In this document: in pieces, positions 51,978 to 61,238 of the stretch | How the letters are laid out: every line of letters begins with the position of its first letter | How positions within the stretch are numbered: the first letter of the stretch is position 1 | Source of the DNA: QIAW01 sp035487295 | GTDB taxonomy: Bacteria; Acidobacteriota; Terriglobia; Terriglobales; Acidobacteriaceae | NCBI GenBank assembly: GCA_035487295.1 | Contig: DATHMH010000012.1 | Span: 62,001 to 126,000, forward strand | Length of the DNA: 64,000 nt | Reading direction: 5' to 3' | Position numbers and translations under genes: made by a program | Notes under the pieces: generated by a model | Database searches by the model: none | What the model was told of the DNA's origin: nothing | Seen by the model: the letters and a program-made list of their open reading frames with translations, nothing else

Positions 51978-52721
51978 TCAGCCCAGCGATGGAAGAGATG
52001 CAGAAGAGCCCAGCAGGAAAATCGACCCAACCATCAAGCTGTAAACCGCCGTCAGGGCGGTCACGCTAAACTGGAACTTGGGCATGCGAGTGCTGAAGCC
52101 AAACAGTCCTGCCGCCGATGCCGTCATCAGCGTGTTCATGGCCAGCAATCCTGCAAGAAACATGCCGAGTCCAAGAAAGCCTTTGCCCAATCCTCCCAAC
52201 CTTGCGGCCAGAAAAAAGATAAATAATTGGCTGGGGGTTTCTGCTCCCAGTCCGTGAATCACGCCGATCACGAATACTGATTTTCCGTTGTAGTTCCAGT
52301 TCTGGGTCTTCGGTTGCGGAACCTCATGGTTATGCCAATAGCTCTTGGCCTTCCAGTGCAGCCAGGTGGCGGCGTTCGCCAGCAAAACAACGCGGCTGCG
52401 CGGGGCGTAGTCTCCCTTGAAGAGCAAACCGAGAACGTAGATTCCCAGCACCACGAGGGTAAGTCCGACCAGCCTCTCGGCAATGCGGTCAATGGCGTGA
52501 GGCAACGACAGGTGGAAAAAGATCACCGCGCTTCCCAGGACCGCAACGGTGGCGGCGTGTCCCAGGGCATAGAGCAGGCCAAGCTGCATGGCCCGCCTTG
52601 CCGAATTCTGCACACTGGTGATATCGGAAATGGCGGCGATGTGGTCATAATCAAAACCATGGCGAAAACCCAGGACAGCCGCCGAGAGCAAAGCGAGTTG
52701 CAGACTGGTGGGAGCGATCAT
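51978..52721 (-). CDS. NiCoT-like nickel/cobalt transporter-type membrane protein
   Basis: The first helix contains FRHGFDYDHIAAISD, an HX4DH motif typical of the nickel/cobalt transporter (NiCoT) family. Another five or six helices follow (LGLLYALGHAATVAVLGSAVIF, LVGLTLVVLGIYVLGLLF, GVIHGLGAETPSQLFIFFLAARLG, GLGMFLAGLLAMNTLMTASAAG). The cytosolic loop has HNHEVPQPKTQNWN, another possible metal site. At 247 residues it is shorter than classical NiCoTs (about 330). Function as a divalent metal permease is likely but substrate is uncertain. The gene begins 170 nt after the stop of the MFS gene upstream on the same strand. Confidence 0.7.
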   Translation of the reverse strand: MIAPTSLQLALLSAAVLGFRHGFDYDHIAAISDITSVQNSARRAMQLGLLYALGHAATVAVLGSAVIFFHLSLPHAIDRIAERLVGLTLVVLGIYVLGLLFKGDYAPRSRVVLLANAATWLHWKAKSYWHNHEVPQPKTQNWNYNGKSVFVIGVIHGLGAETPSQLFIFFLAARLGGLGKGFLGLGMFLAGLLAMNTLMTASAAGLFGFSTRMPKFQFSVTALTAVYSLMVGSIFLLGSSASLPSLG

Positions 52722-52893
52722 GATATTTTGCCGGAAGCCAGAGGCCGCGTATTTTTAAATTCGACGGTTACAAGACCTACCGCTTGGCCTGCCCCTTCTG
52801 GCAGTTTAGCAGCAATCTTTGGAAAGGTTCGCGTCCAGCATAAAAACGTTCGCCGCAGAAAAGACCGGCGAAGGCACGCGAGGCATGGCAGTC

Positions 52894-54150
52894 CTATTCC
52901 AAAACCTTCCCTTTCGTCTCGGGCAATTGCGTGGCGCTGAGCATGGAGAGAAACAGCGATGCGGAACAAAGGTAGAAGGCGCTGCCCAGGCCGTATTTCT
53001 GGCCGAAGTAACCTATGACTGTGGGAGCGATGGAGCTGATTGTGCGCGCCCCGTTGTAAGTAAAGCCGAGAGCGCGGGCGCGAATGCGCGTGGGGTAAAC
53101 CTCGCTGCCGATGATGCCGGAGCCGGAGAAAAATCCGGTGGCAAAGAATGCGACCGGCGTGCCCAGCAGCAGAAGCATCCTGGGGTCGGTGGCGCGGGCA
53201 TAGAACAAGACTAAGAGCGAAGCCAGCAGCGTGTACAGCACGCACGATTTTTTTCTGCCCAATTTATCCGCAACCCAGCCAAAGGTCCCGTATCCGGGAA
53301 ACATGCCGGTGAGATTCAATGCGACCAGCATGATAGTCATAAGCGATACATCGAAGCCGCGGCCACCCATCGAGACCGGCCGTCGCAGATAGCTGGGAAT
53401 CCAGGTGAACAGCCCCCACCAGGCAAACATGCCAAAGAAGTTCATACACAACAAGGCCAGAGTGGTCTTAACATAGGGACGCGAAAAGATTTCCGCAAAC
53501 TTTATTTGCGCCGCCGCCGTCGTCCCCGGTTTGCGCGCCAGCCACATTTCCGATTCGGGAACGTCTTTGCGGATCCAGAATACGACCAGCGCCGGCAACA
53601 CTCCCACAAAGAAAACCATGCGCCAGTTGGAATACCTGAGAACAATGCCTGAGACCAGGGCGGCTGCGGCATATCCGACAGCCCAGGTACTTTGCATCAT
53701 GGAGATGGCTTTAGCCCGCAGCTCGCTCGGCCAGCTTTCGGCGACCAGGGTTGCGCCTGTATTCCACTCGCCTCCCATGCCCAGTCCTAAAATGAAACGG
53801 CAGACGGCCAGCATGGCCACAGACGTAGCCAGGCCCGAAGCGAACGAGCAAAGAGAATAGGTCAGAATGCTGAACATCAACGCCTTCGTGCGTCCGATGC
53901 GGTCGGCGATGAATCCGAAGAGCACGCCGCCAATACCGGAGGCGAACAGGGTGAGCGTAGCAATTTTACCGGCTGTGGCGTCGGTAATGCCGAAGTCGCG
54001 TACGATGGCTGTAATCACCAAAGCGTAGAGCATGACGTCGAAGCCGTCGAGCAGCCATCCGAGGGCGGCGGCGATAAGCGTGCGGCGCTGAGCGGAAGTA
54101 ACCTGCGTTAAAGAAATTGTGGTGGCGGCCATTGCGAAAGCAAGCATCAT
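52894..54150 (-). CDS. MFS transporter, aromatic acid/sialate-type
   Basis: Twelve hydrophobic helices with the MFS signatures GGVLFGFIADRIGRTKAL (loop 2-3) and GWVADKLGRKKSC (loop 8-9), plus LGWLLDGFDVMLYALV in helix 1, typical for the AAHS or metabolite:H+ symporter families. RFILGLGMGGEWNTG in helix 4 is another family mark. At 418 residues it is a normal length. Expected: proton-driven uptake of an organic acid; substrate unknown. Starts at 54150, 54147 and 54132 are possible. It is separated from ribF by a spacer with CTTCGTGTCCTTTG-type repeat motifs near 54200-54235. Confidence 0.8.
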   Translation of the reverse strand: MMLAFAMAATTISLTQVTSAQRRTLIAAALGWLLDGFDVMLYALVITAIVRDFGITDATAGKIATLTLFASGIGGVLFGFIADRIGRTKALMFSILTYSLCSFASGLATSVAMLAVCRFILGLGMGGEWNTGATLVAESWPSELRAKAISMMQSTWAVGYAAAALVSGIVLRYSNWRMVFFVGVLPALVVFWIRKDVPESEMWLARKPGTTAAAQIKFAEIFSRPYVKTTLALLCMNFFGMFAWWGLFTWIPSYLRRPVSMGGRGFDVSLMTIMLVALNLTGMFPGYGTFGWVADKLGRKKSCVLYTLLASLLVLFYARATDPRMLLLLGTPVAFFATGFFSGSGIIGSEVYPTRIRARALGFTYNGARTISSIAPTVIGYFGQKYGLGSAFYLCSASLFLSMLSATQLPETKGKVLE

Positions 54151-54251
54151 ACCGCATTCGAACCAGACATGAGCTTCCGCAATATTTTTTGTCTTTCTTC
54201 GTGTCCTTTGCTTTTTTCTTCGTGCCCTTTGTGGTTCGCTTTTGTCTTTAC

Positions 54252-55217
54252 TCAGGGACGAGAGAGCGATTTTTTAGAAGAGGATTTTAGAGATCGAAAA
54301 TAGCGCTGGCTGCGCTCGACGTCTTTGCCAATTTGCTCTCGCAGGGCTTCGATGGAGGGAAACTTGATCTCGTCCCTGAGCCGGTGCAGGAAGAAAATTT
54401 CTACCGGGGTCTCTGCCGTCAGATCGATAGGGTGAAAATTCAGCAGGTGGCTCTCGACAGCAAACGATTCCGCCCCAAACGTTGGACGATTCCCGGCATT
54501 GGTCACCGAATCAAAACATTCGCCATGAATGACGGTCTGCGTGATGTAAACCCCGTTGGCCGGCACAAGCTCTTCGTACCGGCCCAGGTTGATGGTAGGC
54601 ACGGTGTATTTTTGCCCGTAGCCGCGTCCTGGGGCGGGAGCAGCCGTGATGGAAAAAATTCGTCCGAGCAGATGTCGTGCGCGGTCTACGTTTCCACGCG
54701 CGAGAAGAGCGCGAATCTGGCTGCTGGAGACGGTAATGCCGCGTATCTTCTGTTCAGGATAGACGATCACCTCGAATCCGAACTCTTTCCCGAACTGCGT
54801 CAGGCGCTCGATATTGCCCTCTGCCTTGTGCCCAAAGTGAAAATTGGCGCCCTCGTGAACTTCGCTTGCCTTCAACTTCTCATGCAAAATCTCGCGAGCA
54901 AACTCGCGCGGTGAAGTGGTGGAAAAATCGCGGTTGAAGGGCAGCACGAGCGTGGCATCCAGGCCGGTTCCCTCCAGCAACTTTAACTTTTGCGGCAGAG
55001 ATGTGATCAGCTTCGGCGCAATATCGGGGCGCAGGATACGCGCCGGATGAGGCTCAAAAGTAACGGCAACAGATTTCGCCCGCCGGGCTTTCGCCCGTGT
55101 CACCACTTCCTGCAAGACGCTCTGATGGGCGAGATGCACTCCGTCAAAGTTACCGGCGCTCACAATGGTGCCGCCAAAATCGGCAGGCACTTCCGCGAGA
55201 TTGTGAAAGACGCGCAT
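54252..55217 (-). CDS. ribF: Bifunctional riboflavin kinase / FAD synthetase
   Basis: The N-terminal FMN adenylyltransferase domain shows SAGNFDGVHLAHQSVL (HxGH-like), VTFEPHPARIL and EGANFHFGHKAEG, GITVSSSQIRALL. The C-terminal flavokinase domain shows GRGYGQKYTVPTINL (PTxN motif), GVYITQTVI and NAGNRPTFG. It converts riboflavin to FMN and FAD in the cytosol. Length about 320 is normal. ATG 55217 is preferred over a TTG at 55235 that would overlap the upstream gene. Start lies 4 nt after the stop of the MBL-hydrolase gene, so the housekeeping genes 57673 to 54252 form one operon. Confidence 0.92.
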   Translation of the reverse strand: MRVFHNLAEVPADFGGTIVSAGNFDGVHLAHQSVLQEVVTRAKARRAKSVAVTFEPHPARILRPDIAPKLITSLPQKLKLLEGTGLDATLVLPFNRDFSTTSPREFAREILHEKLKASEVHEGANFHFGHKAEGNIERLTQFGKEFGFEVIVYPEQKIRGITVSSSQIRALLARGNVDRARHLLGRIFSITAAPAPGRGYGQKYTVPTINLGRYEELVPANGVYITQTVIHGECFDSVTNAGNRPTFGAESFAVESHLLNFHPIDLTAETPVEIFFLHRLRDEIKFPSIEALREQIGKDVERSQRYFRSLKSSSKKSLSRP

Positions 55218-55221
55218 GGTT

Positions 55222-55995
55222 TCAGTAAATCTCAAACTCCAGCTTCAAACCGTCGTAAGCGAGCCTGACATGGGGCGGCAGGGCGGCATTGGTTTCCTCA
55301 TGTCCCAGGTCATGAGAGATGTGGGTAAAGAAGGCCCGCTTGGGCGCCAGCTGCTCGACCATGCGCAACGAGTTTTCCACGGTGGAGTGGGTCGGATGCG
55401 GGCGGTGGCGCAAGGCATCGAGAAACAAGATATCCAGATCGCGCAGCAGGGCCATGGAATCTTCCGGTATGTCGCTGAAGTCGGTGAGATAAGCAGCGCG
55501 GCCGGCGCGATATCCGTAAATTTCGGCTTTGCCGTGCAGCAGCCGGATGGGAAGAAAATGCGCGTCAAACAAAACCAGCTCGCCATTCAAAGGCCGCAAT
55601 TCCACCCGCGCCAGAGTGGTGTATTCCGGATCAGGTTCAAAGATATAGTTGAATGATCTCCTGATTTGGGCGGCCGTATCCGCATAGGCATAAAGCGGAA
55701 TCTTTTCTTTATTCCGAAAACTCAGGGGACGAACATCTTCCAGGCCAAGAATGTGGTCGGCATGAGAGTGGGTGTAGAGAATCGCGTCTATATGGCACAG
55801 CTTTTCGCGGATCGCCTGGGCGCGAAAATCTGGAGAGGTATCGATCAAAACCGTGTGGCTGTCGTATTCAATGAGGACCGAGGGCCGGGTGCGCTTGTCA
55901 TGCGGATCCGGCGAGCTGCAGACCTTGCACGTGCAGCCCAAAGTGGGAACGCCCATCGACGTACCGCTCCCCAGGACCGTTAGTGTTGCATTCAC
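55222..55995 (-). CDS. PhnP-like MBL-fold metallo-hydrolase
   Basis: The metal-binding motif THSHADHILGLEDVRPL and downstream ligands (TDFSDIP with Asp, FFTHISHDLGHE with His) define the metallo-beta-lactamase fold. The N-terminus LGSGTSMGVPTLGCTCKVC is the PhnP/cyclic phosphodiesterase signature with a structural zinc site. Expected: hydrolysis of a cyclic or diester phosphate in the cytosol. Its start overlaps the stop of the DUF1844 gene as ATGA (55992-55995) and it is followed by ribF, so it is cotranscribed with a housekeeping group. No phn genes are nearby. Confidence 0.85.
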   Translation of the reverse strand: MNATLTVLGSGTSMGVPTLGCTCKVCSSPDPHDKRTRPSVLIEYDSHTVLIDTSPDFRAQAIREKLCHIDAILYTHSHADHILGLEDVRPLSFRNKEKIPLYAYADTAAQIRRSFNYIFEPDPEYTTLARVELRPLNGELVLFDAHFLPIRLLHGKAEIYGYRAGRAAYLTDFSDIPEDSMALLRDLDILFLDALRHRPHPTHSTVENSLRMVEQLAPKRAFFTHISHDLGHEETNAALPPHVRLAYDGLKLEFEIY

Positions 55996-56624
55996 TTTTG
56001 GGCCCCGAGGATAGAGCCGGGGCCAGGGTTGGCGCCAGGCTCAGGGCCCCGGGTAATTGCGTTTGTGAGTTCCAGGTAAGCCATCCGCAAATCGAACAGC
56101 GATTGCTGCAAGAGAGTTTGCTCGGCCGCGGTAAGATTTCCTGTGGTTTTTTCGTTGAGAATGCCGATGGTGTCAATGGTCTGGCGCGCGCCAAGAATGT
56201 CGGCGCGGGGCTGCTCGCCCTCGGGCGCCATAAGCCCGAGCTGCAGCATCGCCGTCATATAAAGCGACGCGACCAGCCGCTCAAAGGTCATCTCCAGAGA
56301 CTGGGTGCGGCCTCCGGTCTTTTCCCGCAAAACTTCATCCAGGCGCTTATTGCCTGCGTCGTATTCGCGGGTCTGGGCTTCGTGCTCGGCCTGTGAGACG
56401 GGGGGGGCCTCGCGCAGATGTTCCACGCGCGCGGTCTTGCCGGAACCTGCCGGCTCAGAAGCCTCGTCGGGCTGCGCCGACTGCGGCGGGGCTGCCTGGT
56501 TTTCATGAGCTCGGGAGGTTTGCTCGGCTGCGGTTTCTTCCGGCTCCTGCCGGGGCTCGCCCGACTCGGTAAACTTGCGCCGATCGGTTACGACAAACTC
56601 TGGTTCGTGTTTTTTTTCTTTCAT
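55992..56624 (-). CDS. DUF1844 protein with acidic low-complexity N-terminus
   Basis: Residues 105-190 match DUF1844: MTFERLVASLYMTAMLQLGLM, IDTIGILNEKTTGNLTAAEQTLLQQSLFDLRMAYLELT. The N-terminal 100 residues are disordered, rich in Glu, Ala, Pro and Gln. The domain is widespread in Acidobacteriota and deltaproteobacterial relatives and is of unknown role, usually beside translation or cofactor genes. ATG overlaps the ygfZ stop (ATGA at 56621-56624), and its stop overlaps the next start, so translation is coupled in both directions. Confidence 0.85.
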   Translation of the reverse strand: MKEKKHEPEFVVTDRRKFTESGEPRQEPEETAAEQTSRAHENQAAPPQSAQPDEASEPAGSGKTARVEHLREAPPVSQAEHEAQTREYDAGNKRLDEVLREKTGGRTQSLEMTFERLVASLYMTAMLQLGLMAPEGEQPRADILGARQTIDTIGILNEKTTGNLTAAEQTLLQQSLFDLRMAYLELTNAITRGPEPGANPGPGSILGAQK

Positions 56625-57673
56625 AATGATTCAAAGGGCAAATTTGCGACCGTGGCGCGCGCACCGTCTACCGTGACTTCAGCGCCGGCAACTCCGACTT
56701 CACGCCGAATGTAGCCCAGCCCGATGACGCGGTCCTGGCCGGCAGCGGGCACAACGGCAACGCTGGTAACTTCGCCCACTTCCTTCCCGCCGGATTCGAT
56801 CTTTGCGCCGGGAGCGGGGGCCGCCCCGGCGAAATGAAATCCGGTGAATTTACGATGCACTTGCCCGCGAGAATTTATTCGCTCCACAATTTCCTGCCCC
56901 ACATAACAGCCTTTGCGAAAGTTGAGGGCATGCGACTGCTCGGTTTCCTGGGGAAGATCGCGATCGCGGATGTCCTGCCCGTAACGCGGGACCCCGGCGG
57001 CGATGCGGGCAAGTTCAAGCGCGTCCGCGCCCACCGGTTGCGCTCCAGCGCGGATAAGAGCATCCCAGACGGCGGCCGCGTTGCTGGATGACATCCATAA
57101 TTCGTAGCTTGCGCTCGTCGCCGCGCGCACCAGCGAGACGCCAATATTTTCTATGAACGCATCTACCACTTGCAAAGGCTGAAGGTCAGAGTTCAATCCT
57201 AAAGCTTGCAACACTGCTGCCGCTTTTTCCCCGCCAATTCCGATGCCGGTGAGCTTCTCGCTGGCGTCAGAAACCTCGACGCGATCCATGATGATGTACT
57301 TACGGAAAAGCTCCAGCAGCTTTGCCGACTGCGAGCCGTCGGTTTCCACCAGAAAGTACTCACCTCGATTGTATACATAAAGATCGGCCTGGATCCGTCC
57401 CTGGGGATTGAGCAGAAAATTGTAGCTCCCGAAATTAAGGGCCAGATCGCGAATGTTATTTGTGACCATGCCGTTCATCCAGCGCTTGCGGTCGTCCCCG
57501 CTGATGATCAGCCTGGAACGCCAGCCCAGGTCATAGACAGCGCATCCGGAGTGCAGCGCGGCGAACTCGGCTGCCGCTTCACCCCAGCCCAACGCGGTTT
57601 GCACACCCCGGTAGTCGCCCATGCGGGCCCCGGAGGCGGCCAAAGTTTCGTAAAGTGCGGGTTGCGATGCCAT
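56621..57673 (-). CDS. ygfZ: YgfZ/GcvT-family folate-binding protein
   Basis: The YgfZ signature KGCYVGQEIVERINSRG is present near residue 270, with upstream AGVPRYGQDIRDRDLPQE and VYDLGWRSRLIISGDDRKRWMNGMVTN typical of the GcvT fold. The 350-residue length is normal. YgfZ binds tetrahydrofolate and supports Fe-S enzyme maturation or repair, such as MiaB. It is the first gene of the four-gene operon ygfZ-DUF1844-MBL-ribF and is divergent from the 57782 dehydrogenase gene, with a shared 108-bp promoter region. Confidence 0.88.
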   Translation of the reverse strand: MASQPALYETLAASGARMGDYRGVQTALGWGEAAAEFAALHSGCAVYDLGWRSRLIISGDDRKRWMNGMVTNNIRDLALNFGSYNFLLNPQGRIQADLYVYNRGEYFLVETDGSQSAKLLELFRKYIIMDRVEVSDASEKLTGIGIGGEKAAAVLQALGLNSDLQPLQVVDAFIENIGVSLVRAATSASYELWMSSSNAAAVWDALIRAGAQPVGADALELARIAAGVPRYGQDIRDRDLPQETEQSHALNFRKGCYVGQEIVERINSRGQVHRKFTGFHFAGAAPAPGAKIESGGKEVGEVTSVAVVPAAGQDRVIGLGYIRREVGVAGAEVTVDGARATVANLPFESL

Positions 57674-57781
57674 ACCGAATATTTGATTATAAATAGTTAA
57701 GAGGCATTATTCATGAGCGTCCCGTGCCCTGCACCCAGGTAATCTGGCCATCGCGCCCCGCCCCTGATATGTTCTTTCGTC

Positions 57782-58828
57782 ATGCAGAATAAGAAGATTG
57801 CTGTCATTCCCGGCGATGGCATCGGCAAAGAGGTAATCGCCGCAGCCGTACAGGTGCTTCAGGCGGTAAAGGCGCCGCTGGAGCTGACCGAGTTTGACTG
57901 GTCCGCCGACCGCTATTTAAAGGATGGGACCACAATTCCCGCCGATGGGTTCGCCACTCTGGCGCATTTTGATGCCATTCTGCTGGGCGCTTTTGGCGAT
58001 CCACGCGTGCCCACCAATATCCACGCCAAAGACATTCTGCTGGGCATGCGCTTCAAGATGGATTTATACGCCAACGTGCGTCCCGTCAAGCTGCTGGATG
58101 CATCCTTGTGCCCGCTCAAAGGAGTCGAGCCCAAAGACGTCAACTTTGTGGTCATACGCGAGAATACCGAGGGCCTTTACAGCGACGTGGGCGGCATCTT
58201 GAAGCAAGGCACGGCCGATGAGGTCGCGGTGCAGGAAGACGTAAATACCCGCAGAGGAGTGGAGCGCATCATTCGTTACGCCTTCGACTATGCGCGCAAT
58301 CACAGCCTCAAAAAAGTTTTGATGACAGATAAATCTAATGTCCTGACCTATGCCCACGGGTTGTGGCAACGGGTTTTTAAAGAAGTAGCGCAGGAGAAAG
58401 AGCACGCCAGCATCGAAGCTTTGCACATGTATGTGGATGCCCTCTGCCTGCAGATGGTGCGCGACCCACGCCAGTTCCAGGTCATTGTGACCAACAATAT
58501 GTTTGGCGATATCATCACCGATCTTGCGGCCGCCTTGCAGGGTGGGTTGGGGATGGCAGCCAGCGGCAACATTCATCCCGGCAGGGCGTCAATGTTCGAG
58601 CCGGTGCACGGCTCCGCTCCGCCGCTGGCCGGCAAAAATATTGCAAATCCCATCGGGGCCATCCTGACCGCAGCCATGATGCTGAATCATCTCGGGCTGA
58701 GAGTCGAAGCGGAAAAGATTGATGCCGCCGTTCTCGATGCCGTGCGGCAGAAGAAGATCACAGCGGATGTCGGCGGCGATTTGGGGACACGGGAATGCGC
58801 GGAGTGGATCGCAAAGAATGTCAGTTAG
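57782..58828 (+). CDS. Isocitrate/isopropylmalate-type dehydrogenase
   Basis: The 348-residue enzyme has the beta-decarboxylating dehydrogenase pattern: IAVIPGDGIGKEV, LLGAFGDPRV, RFKMDLYANVRPVKLL, VVIRENTEGLYSDVGG, MTDKSNVL, the Mg site NNMFGDIITDLAAAL and EPVHGSAPPLAGKNIANPIG. ENTEG is more typical of tartrate/isocitrate-like members than of leucine-pathway LeuB (usually ELTGG), so the substrate is ambiguous among 3-isopropylmalate, isocitrate and tartrate-like acids. No leuA/C/D gene is nearby. It acts in the cytosol with NAD. It stands alone as a transcript divergent from ygfZ. Confidence 0.85.
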   Translation: MQNKKIAVIPGDGIGKEVIAAAVQVLQAVKAPLELTEFDWSADRYLKDGTTIPADGFATLAHFDAILLGAFGDPRVPTNIHAKDILLGMRFKMDLYANVRPVKLLDASLCPLKGVEPKDVNFVVIRENTEGLYSDVGGILKQGTADEVAVQEDVNTRRGVERIIRYAFDYARNHSLKKVLMTDKSNVLTYAHGLWQRVFKEVAQEKEHASIEALHMYVDALCLQMVRDPRQFQVIVTNNMFGDIITDLAAALQGGLGMAASGNIHPGRASMFEPVHGSAPPLAGKNIANPIGAILTAAMMLNHLGLRVEAEKIDAAVLDAVRQKKITADVGGDLGTRECAEWIAKNVS

Positions 58829-59001
58829 AATAATTCGAAAAGCGACTGGCTTTTTGTAACACACTCATTAATCCGGAACTCATACAAGCTCCAGCTAGCT
58901 GAAAAATTCACTTCCAACCACCTTACTACCAAATAGGGATTTGCAGGGGCGCGGTTTGTGCTAGGATTCTCATTTCTGTTCTGATCCCAATGGAGGAAGC
59001 A

Positions 59002-60378
59002 ATGTCTCGTCTGTTTTTTAACCTTATTTTTATCTTGGCGTTTTCTTTGAGTTTAGCCGCGCAAGACGCTAAGCCAGCCAATGCGGCGCCGGCTCCGGCC
59101 GCTCAATCTGCGGCGCCGGCCAGTCAGCCTGCTGCTCCTGCGCCGGCAGCAGGAAACGCGCAACCATCTTCAGCGAAACCGGCTGCCCCGGTGGCGCCCG
59201 GGAGCGTTCCACCAGATATCGCCAGGCCAGCTGAGACAGGACCCGTCACCGCTCCTGGACCGGATTTGCCGCCCACGACTCCGGTCATCACGTTGAATTT
59301 TTGCGAAGGCGCCGCGTCCAAGGCCAAAACCGCCGCTGCCGCACCTCAAGCCGGCTGCAAGAAAGTAATTACCAAAGCGCAATTCGACAAGGTCCTTGAC
59401 GCCGCGATTCCGCGCAGCCGCCGTCCCGCAGGAGGCGAAATTCCTCAGCAGGTCAAAGGCGCTGTGGCCAAGGAATATTTGAATATGTACCTGATGGCGC
59501 ACGAGGCCGAAAAAAGGAACCTGGAGCACACAGATCCCATGGTGCAAGAGATGCTCGAATTGTCGCGCATGCAAGTGCTCAGCATGGCCTTGAATCAGCA
59601 ACTGCAAGAGAAGACCAAGCCCACCGACGCTGAAATCGAAAAATACTATAACGACAATCCTTCGGCCTTTGTAGAAATCGGTTTGCGCCGGCTCTATATC
59701 CCCAAACCCGCTCAAGCTCCAACAACAGCTCCCAATCCCGCCAGCACGAGCGCCAACAGTGCAACCCCTAACAATCCCACTCCGGCCACTGCAACTCCCA
59801 AACCAGAAGACGTCGAAGCTCAGAAGGCTGCTGCTGAGAAGCTGCGCGACCGCGCCTCGGCCGGCGAAGATCTGGACAAGCTGGAGAAAGAAGCTTTCGA
59901 TGCCGCGGCAAGCAAGCAGACTCCGCCGCCCACGCAGATGGGAAACCGGCGCCATAACATTCTGCCTCCTGACCAGGATGCGGAGGTGTTTGCCTTGAAC
60001 CCGGGCCAAGTCTCAAAACTCTATGAGAATCCCGGCGGCTGGTATCTGTATAAAGTCGAATCCAAGCGCACGCTCGCGTTGACCGATGTGAAAGAAGAAA
60101 TCCAGCGTAAGCTGCAGCCGGAGAAACTGAATGATGCCCGGCAGGCGATCACGGGAAAGGTCAAAAGCGATTTGAACGAGAAATACTTTGGCGGCCCCGC
60201 CGGCGCTGAAGGCTCAAGCGCTGCGCCAGGACCCGGCAAAAGCTCTCCGAGCGCAGGTGTTTCGTCGAGCAAGCAATCATCGCTGACTGCCAAAACCAGC
60301 ACTTCCACGTCGAAGACCGGTTCGCCGGCGCATAAGACACAGCAGGCGCAGAAGACCGACGCTCCTGCGGCTCACTAA
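59002..60378 (+). CDS. SurA/PpiC-like periplasmic peptidyl-prolyl isomerase
   Basis: GGAGG 7 nt before ATG 59002 fixes the start. A signal peptide (LFFNLIFILAFSLSLAAQ) leads to an Ala/Pro-rich linker, a SurA-like N-domain (VITKAQFDKVLDAAIP, VAKEYLNMYLMAHEAEKRNL, PTDAEIEKYYNDNPSAF) and a parvulin-like domain interrupted by a Pro/Thr/Ala-rich insert (residues 240-275). It closes with GGWYLYKVESKRTLALTDVKEEIQRKL and a long Ser/Thr/Lys-rich tail. Expected: chaperone or prolyl isomerase for outer-membrane proteins. Low-complexity segments are unusually abundant. It is convergent with the ubiE gene across a hairpin pair. Confidence 0.75.
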   Translation: MSRLFFNLIFILAFSLSLAAQDAKPANAAPAPAAQSAAPASQPAAPAPAAGNAQPSSAKPAAPVAPGSVPPDIARPAETGPVTAPGPDLPPTTPVITLNFCEGAASKAKTAAAAPQAGCKKVITKAQFDKVLDAAIPRSRRPAGGEIPQQVKGAVAKEYLNMYLMAHEAEKRNLEHTDPMVQEMLELSRMQVLSMALNQQLQEKTKPTDAEIEKYYNDNPSAFVEIGLRRLYIPKPAQAPTTAPNPASTSANSATPNNPTPATATPKPEDVEAQKAAAEKLRDRASAGEDLDKLEKEAFDAAASKQTPPPTQMGNRRHNILPPDQDAEVFALNPGQVSKLYENPGGWYLYKVESKRTLALTDVKEEIQRKLQPEKLNDARQAITGKVKSDLNEKYFGGPAGAEGSSAAPGPGKSSPSAGVSSSKQSSLTAKTSTSTSKTGSPAHKTQQAQKTDAPAAH

Positions 60379-60395
60379 GGTGCAAAAAAACTTGT

Positions 60396-60444
60396 GGCAC
60401 AGCCGTCCTCGGCTGTGCCCGTTGTGCCGCTCGCAAGAGCGGCA
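60396..60444. terminator. Two strong hairpins between convergent genes
   Basis: Arms GGCACAGCCG (60396-60405) and CGGCTGTGCC (60410-60419) flank a TCCT loop; arms TGCCGCT (60425-60431) and AGCGGCA (60438-60444) flank CGCAAG. They lie between the convergent stops at 60378 and 60471. A bidirectional termination role fits, although T-tracts are lacking; similar hairpins occur as intergenic repeats in related genomes. Confidence 0.5.
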
Positions 60445-60470
60445 TCCGCTGTATCTAAACTGCTTGTGAA

Positions 60471-61238
60471 TTATTTCTTCGCGCGAAACAATCCCGCGAT
60501 GCCGAAAGAATAAGGCTTCCACTCGGCATCGCGGAACCCTATAGCACGCATGCGCTTCAGCATTTCTTCCGGTTCCGGGAAGCGCTCCACCGAAGCGGGC
60601 AGGTACGCATAAGGCCCGCGCACGCCCGATATCATGCCGCCAACCACCGGCAGCACGCGGCGGAAATACACGCCGTAAATCTTTCCCAGCACGCCTTTGG
60701 GTTCGCTGAAATCGAGGATGCCGATCTCTCCTTCTGGCTTTAGCACCCGCAGAATCTCCTCGAGCCCAGCATCGTAGTTGGCAAGATTGCGAAAGCCGAA
60801 GGCTGAGACCACCAGGTCGAAGCGCGCGTCAGCAAGCGGCAGGTGCAGAGCGTCTGCTTCGATCAACTGGATATTTCTCGCTTGCGTTTTTTTGGTGGCC
60901 CGCTGCAGCATGGCATGTGAAAAATCAGCGGCTATGATCGCTGCGGTTCGCTGCTCTCCGGCCCGTCGGGCCAGCGCCAGCGTCATATCGCCGGTGCCGC
61001 AGCACAGGTCCAGCACCTGCGCCTGCGGCCGCCGAAGAATGTGCCTGAAGGTGCGCGCCGTACGCCACCACCACAGCCGGTCCACGTTGCATGAGAGTAC
61101 GTGGTTTAGCAGGTCGTAACGCGGAGCGATCGCGGTGAACATCTCACGCACGGCCTGGGACGCGGCATTCTGGTCGCCGGCGCCGGCAGGCGACGCCCCT
61201 ACAACAGCTTCGGTTTTTGCCGTCTCTGTGGACATCAT
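60471..61238 (-). CDS. ubiE: Demethylmenaquinone / ubiquinone methyltransferase
   Basis: The UbiE family order is clear: FTAIAPRYDLLNHVLSCNVDRLWW (signature 1), the SAM-binding VLDLCCGTGDMTLALA, IIAADFSHAMLQ, VVSAFGFRNLANYDAGLEEILRVLKPEGEIGILDF (signature 2) as ordered segments, and a PYAYLPASVERFPEPEEM end. It methylates demethylmenaquinone in the menaquinone pathway, at the membrane surface. ATG 61238 overlaps the aroB stop as ATGA (61235-61238), which decides the start. A C-methyltransferase following aroB, a shikimate/chorismate-pathway gene, fits menaquinone supply from chorismate. In Acidobacteria the product is probably MenG. Confidence 0.9.
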   Translation of the reverse strand: MMSTETAKTEAVVGASPAGAGDQNAASQAVREMFTAIAPRYDLLNHVLSCNVDRLWWWRTARTFRHILRRPQAQVLDLCCGTGDMTLALARRAGEQRTAAIIAADFSHAMLQRATKKTQARNIQLIEADALHLPLADARFDLVVSAFGFRNLANYDAGLEEILRVLKPEGEIGILDFSEPKGVLGKIYGVYFRRVLPVVGGMISGVRGPYAYLPASVERFPEPEEMLKRMRAIGFRDAEWKPYSFGIAGLFRAKK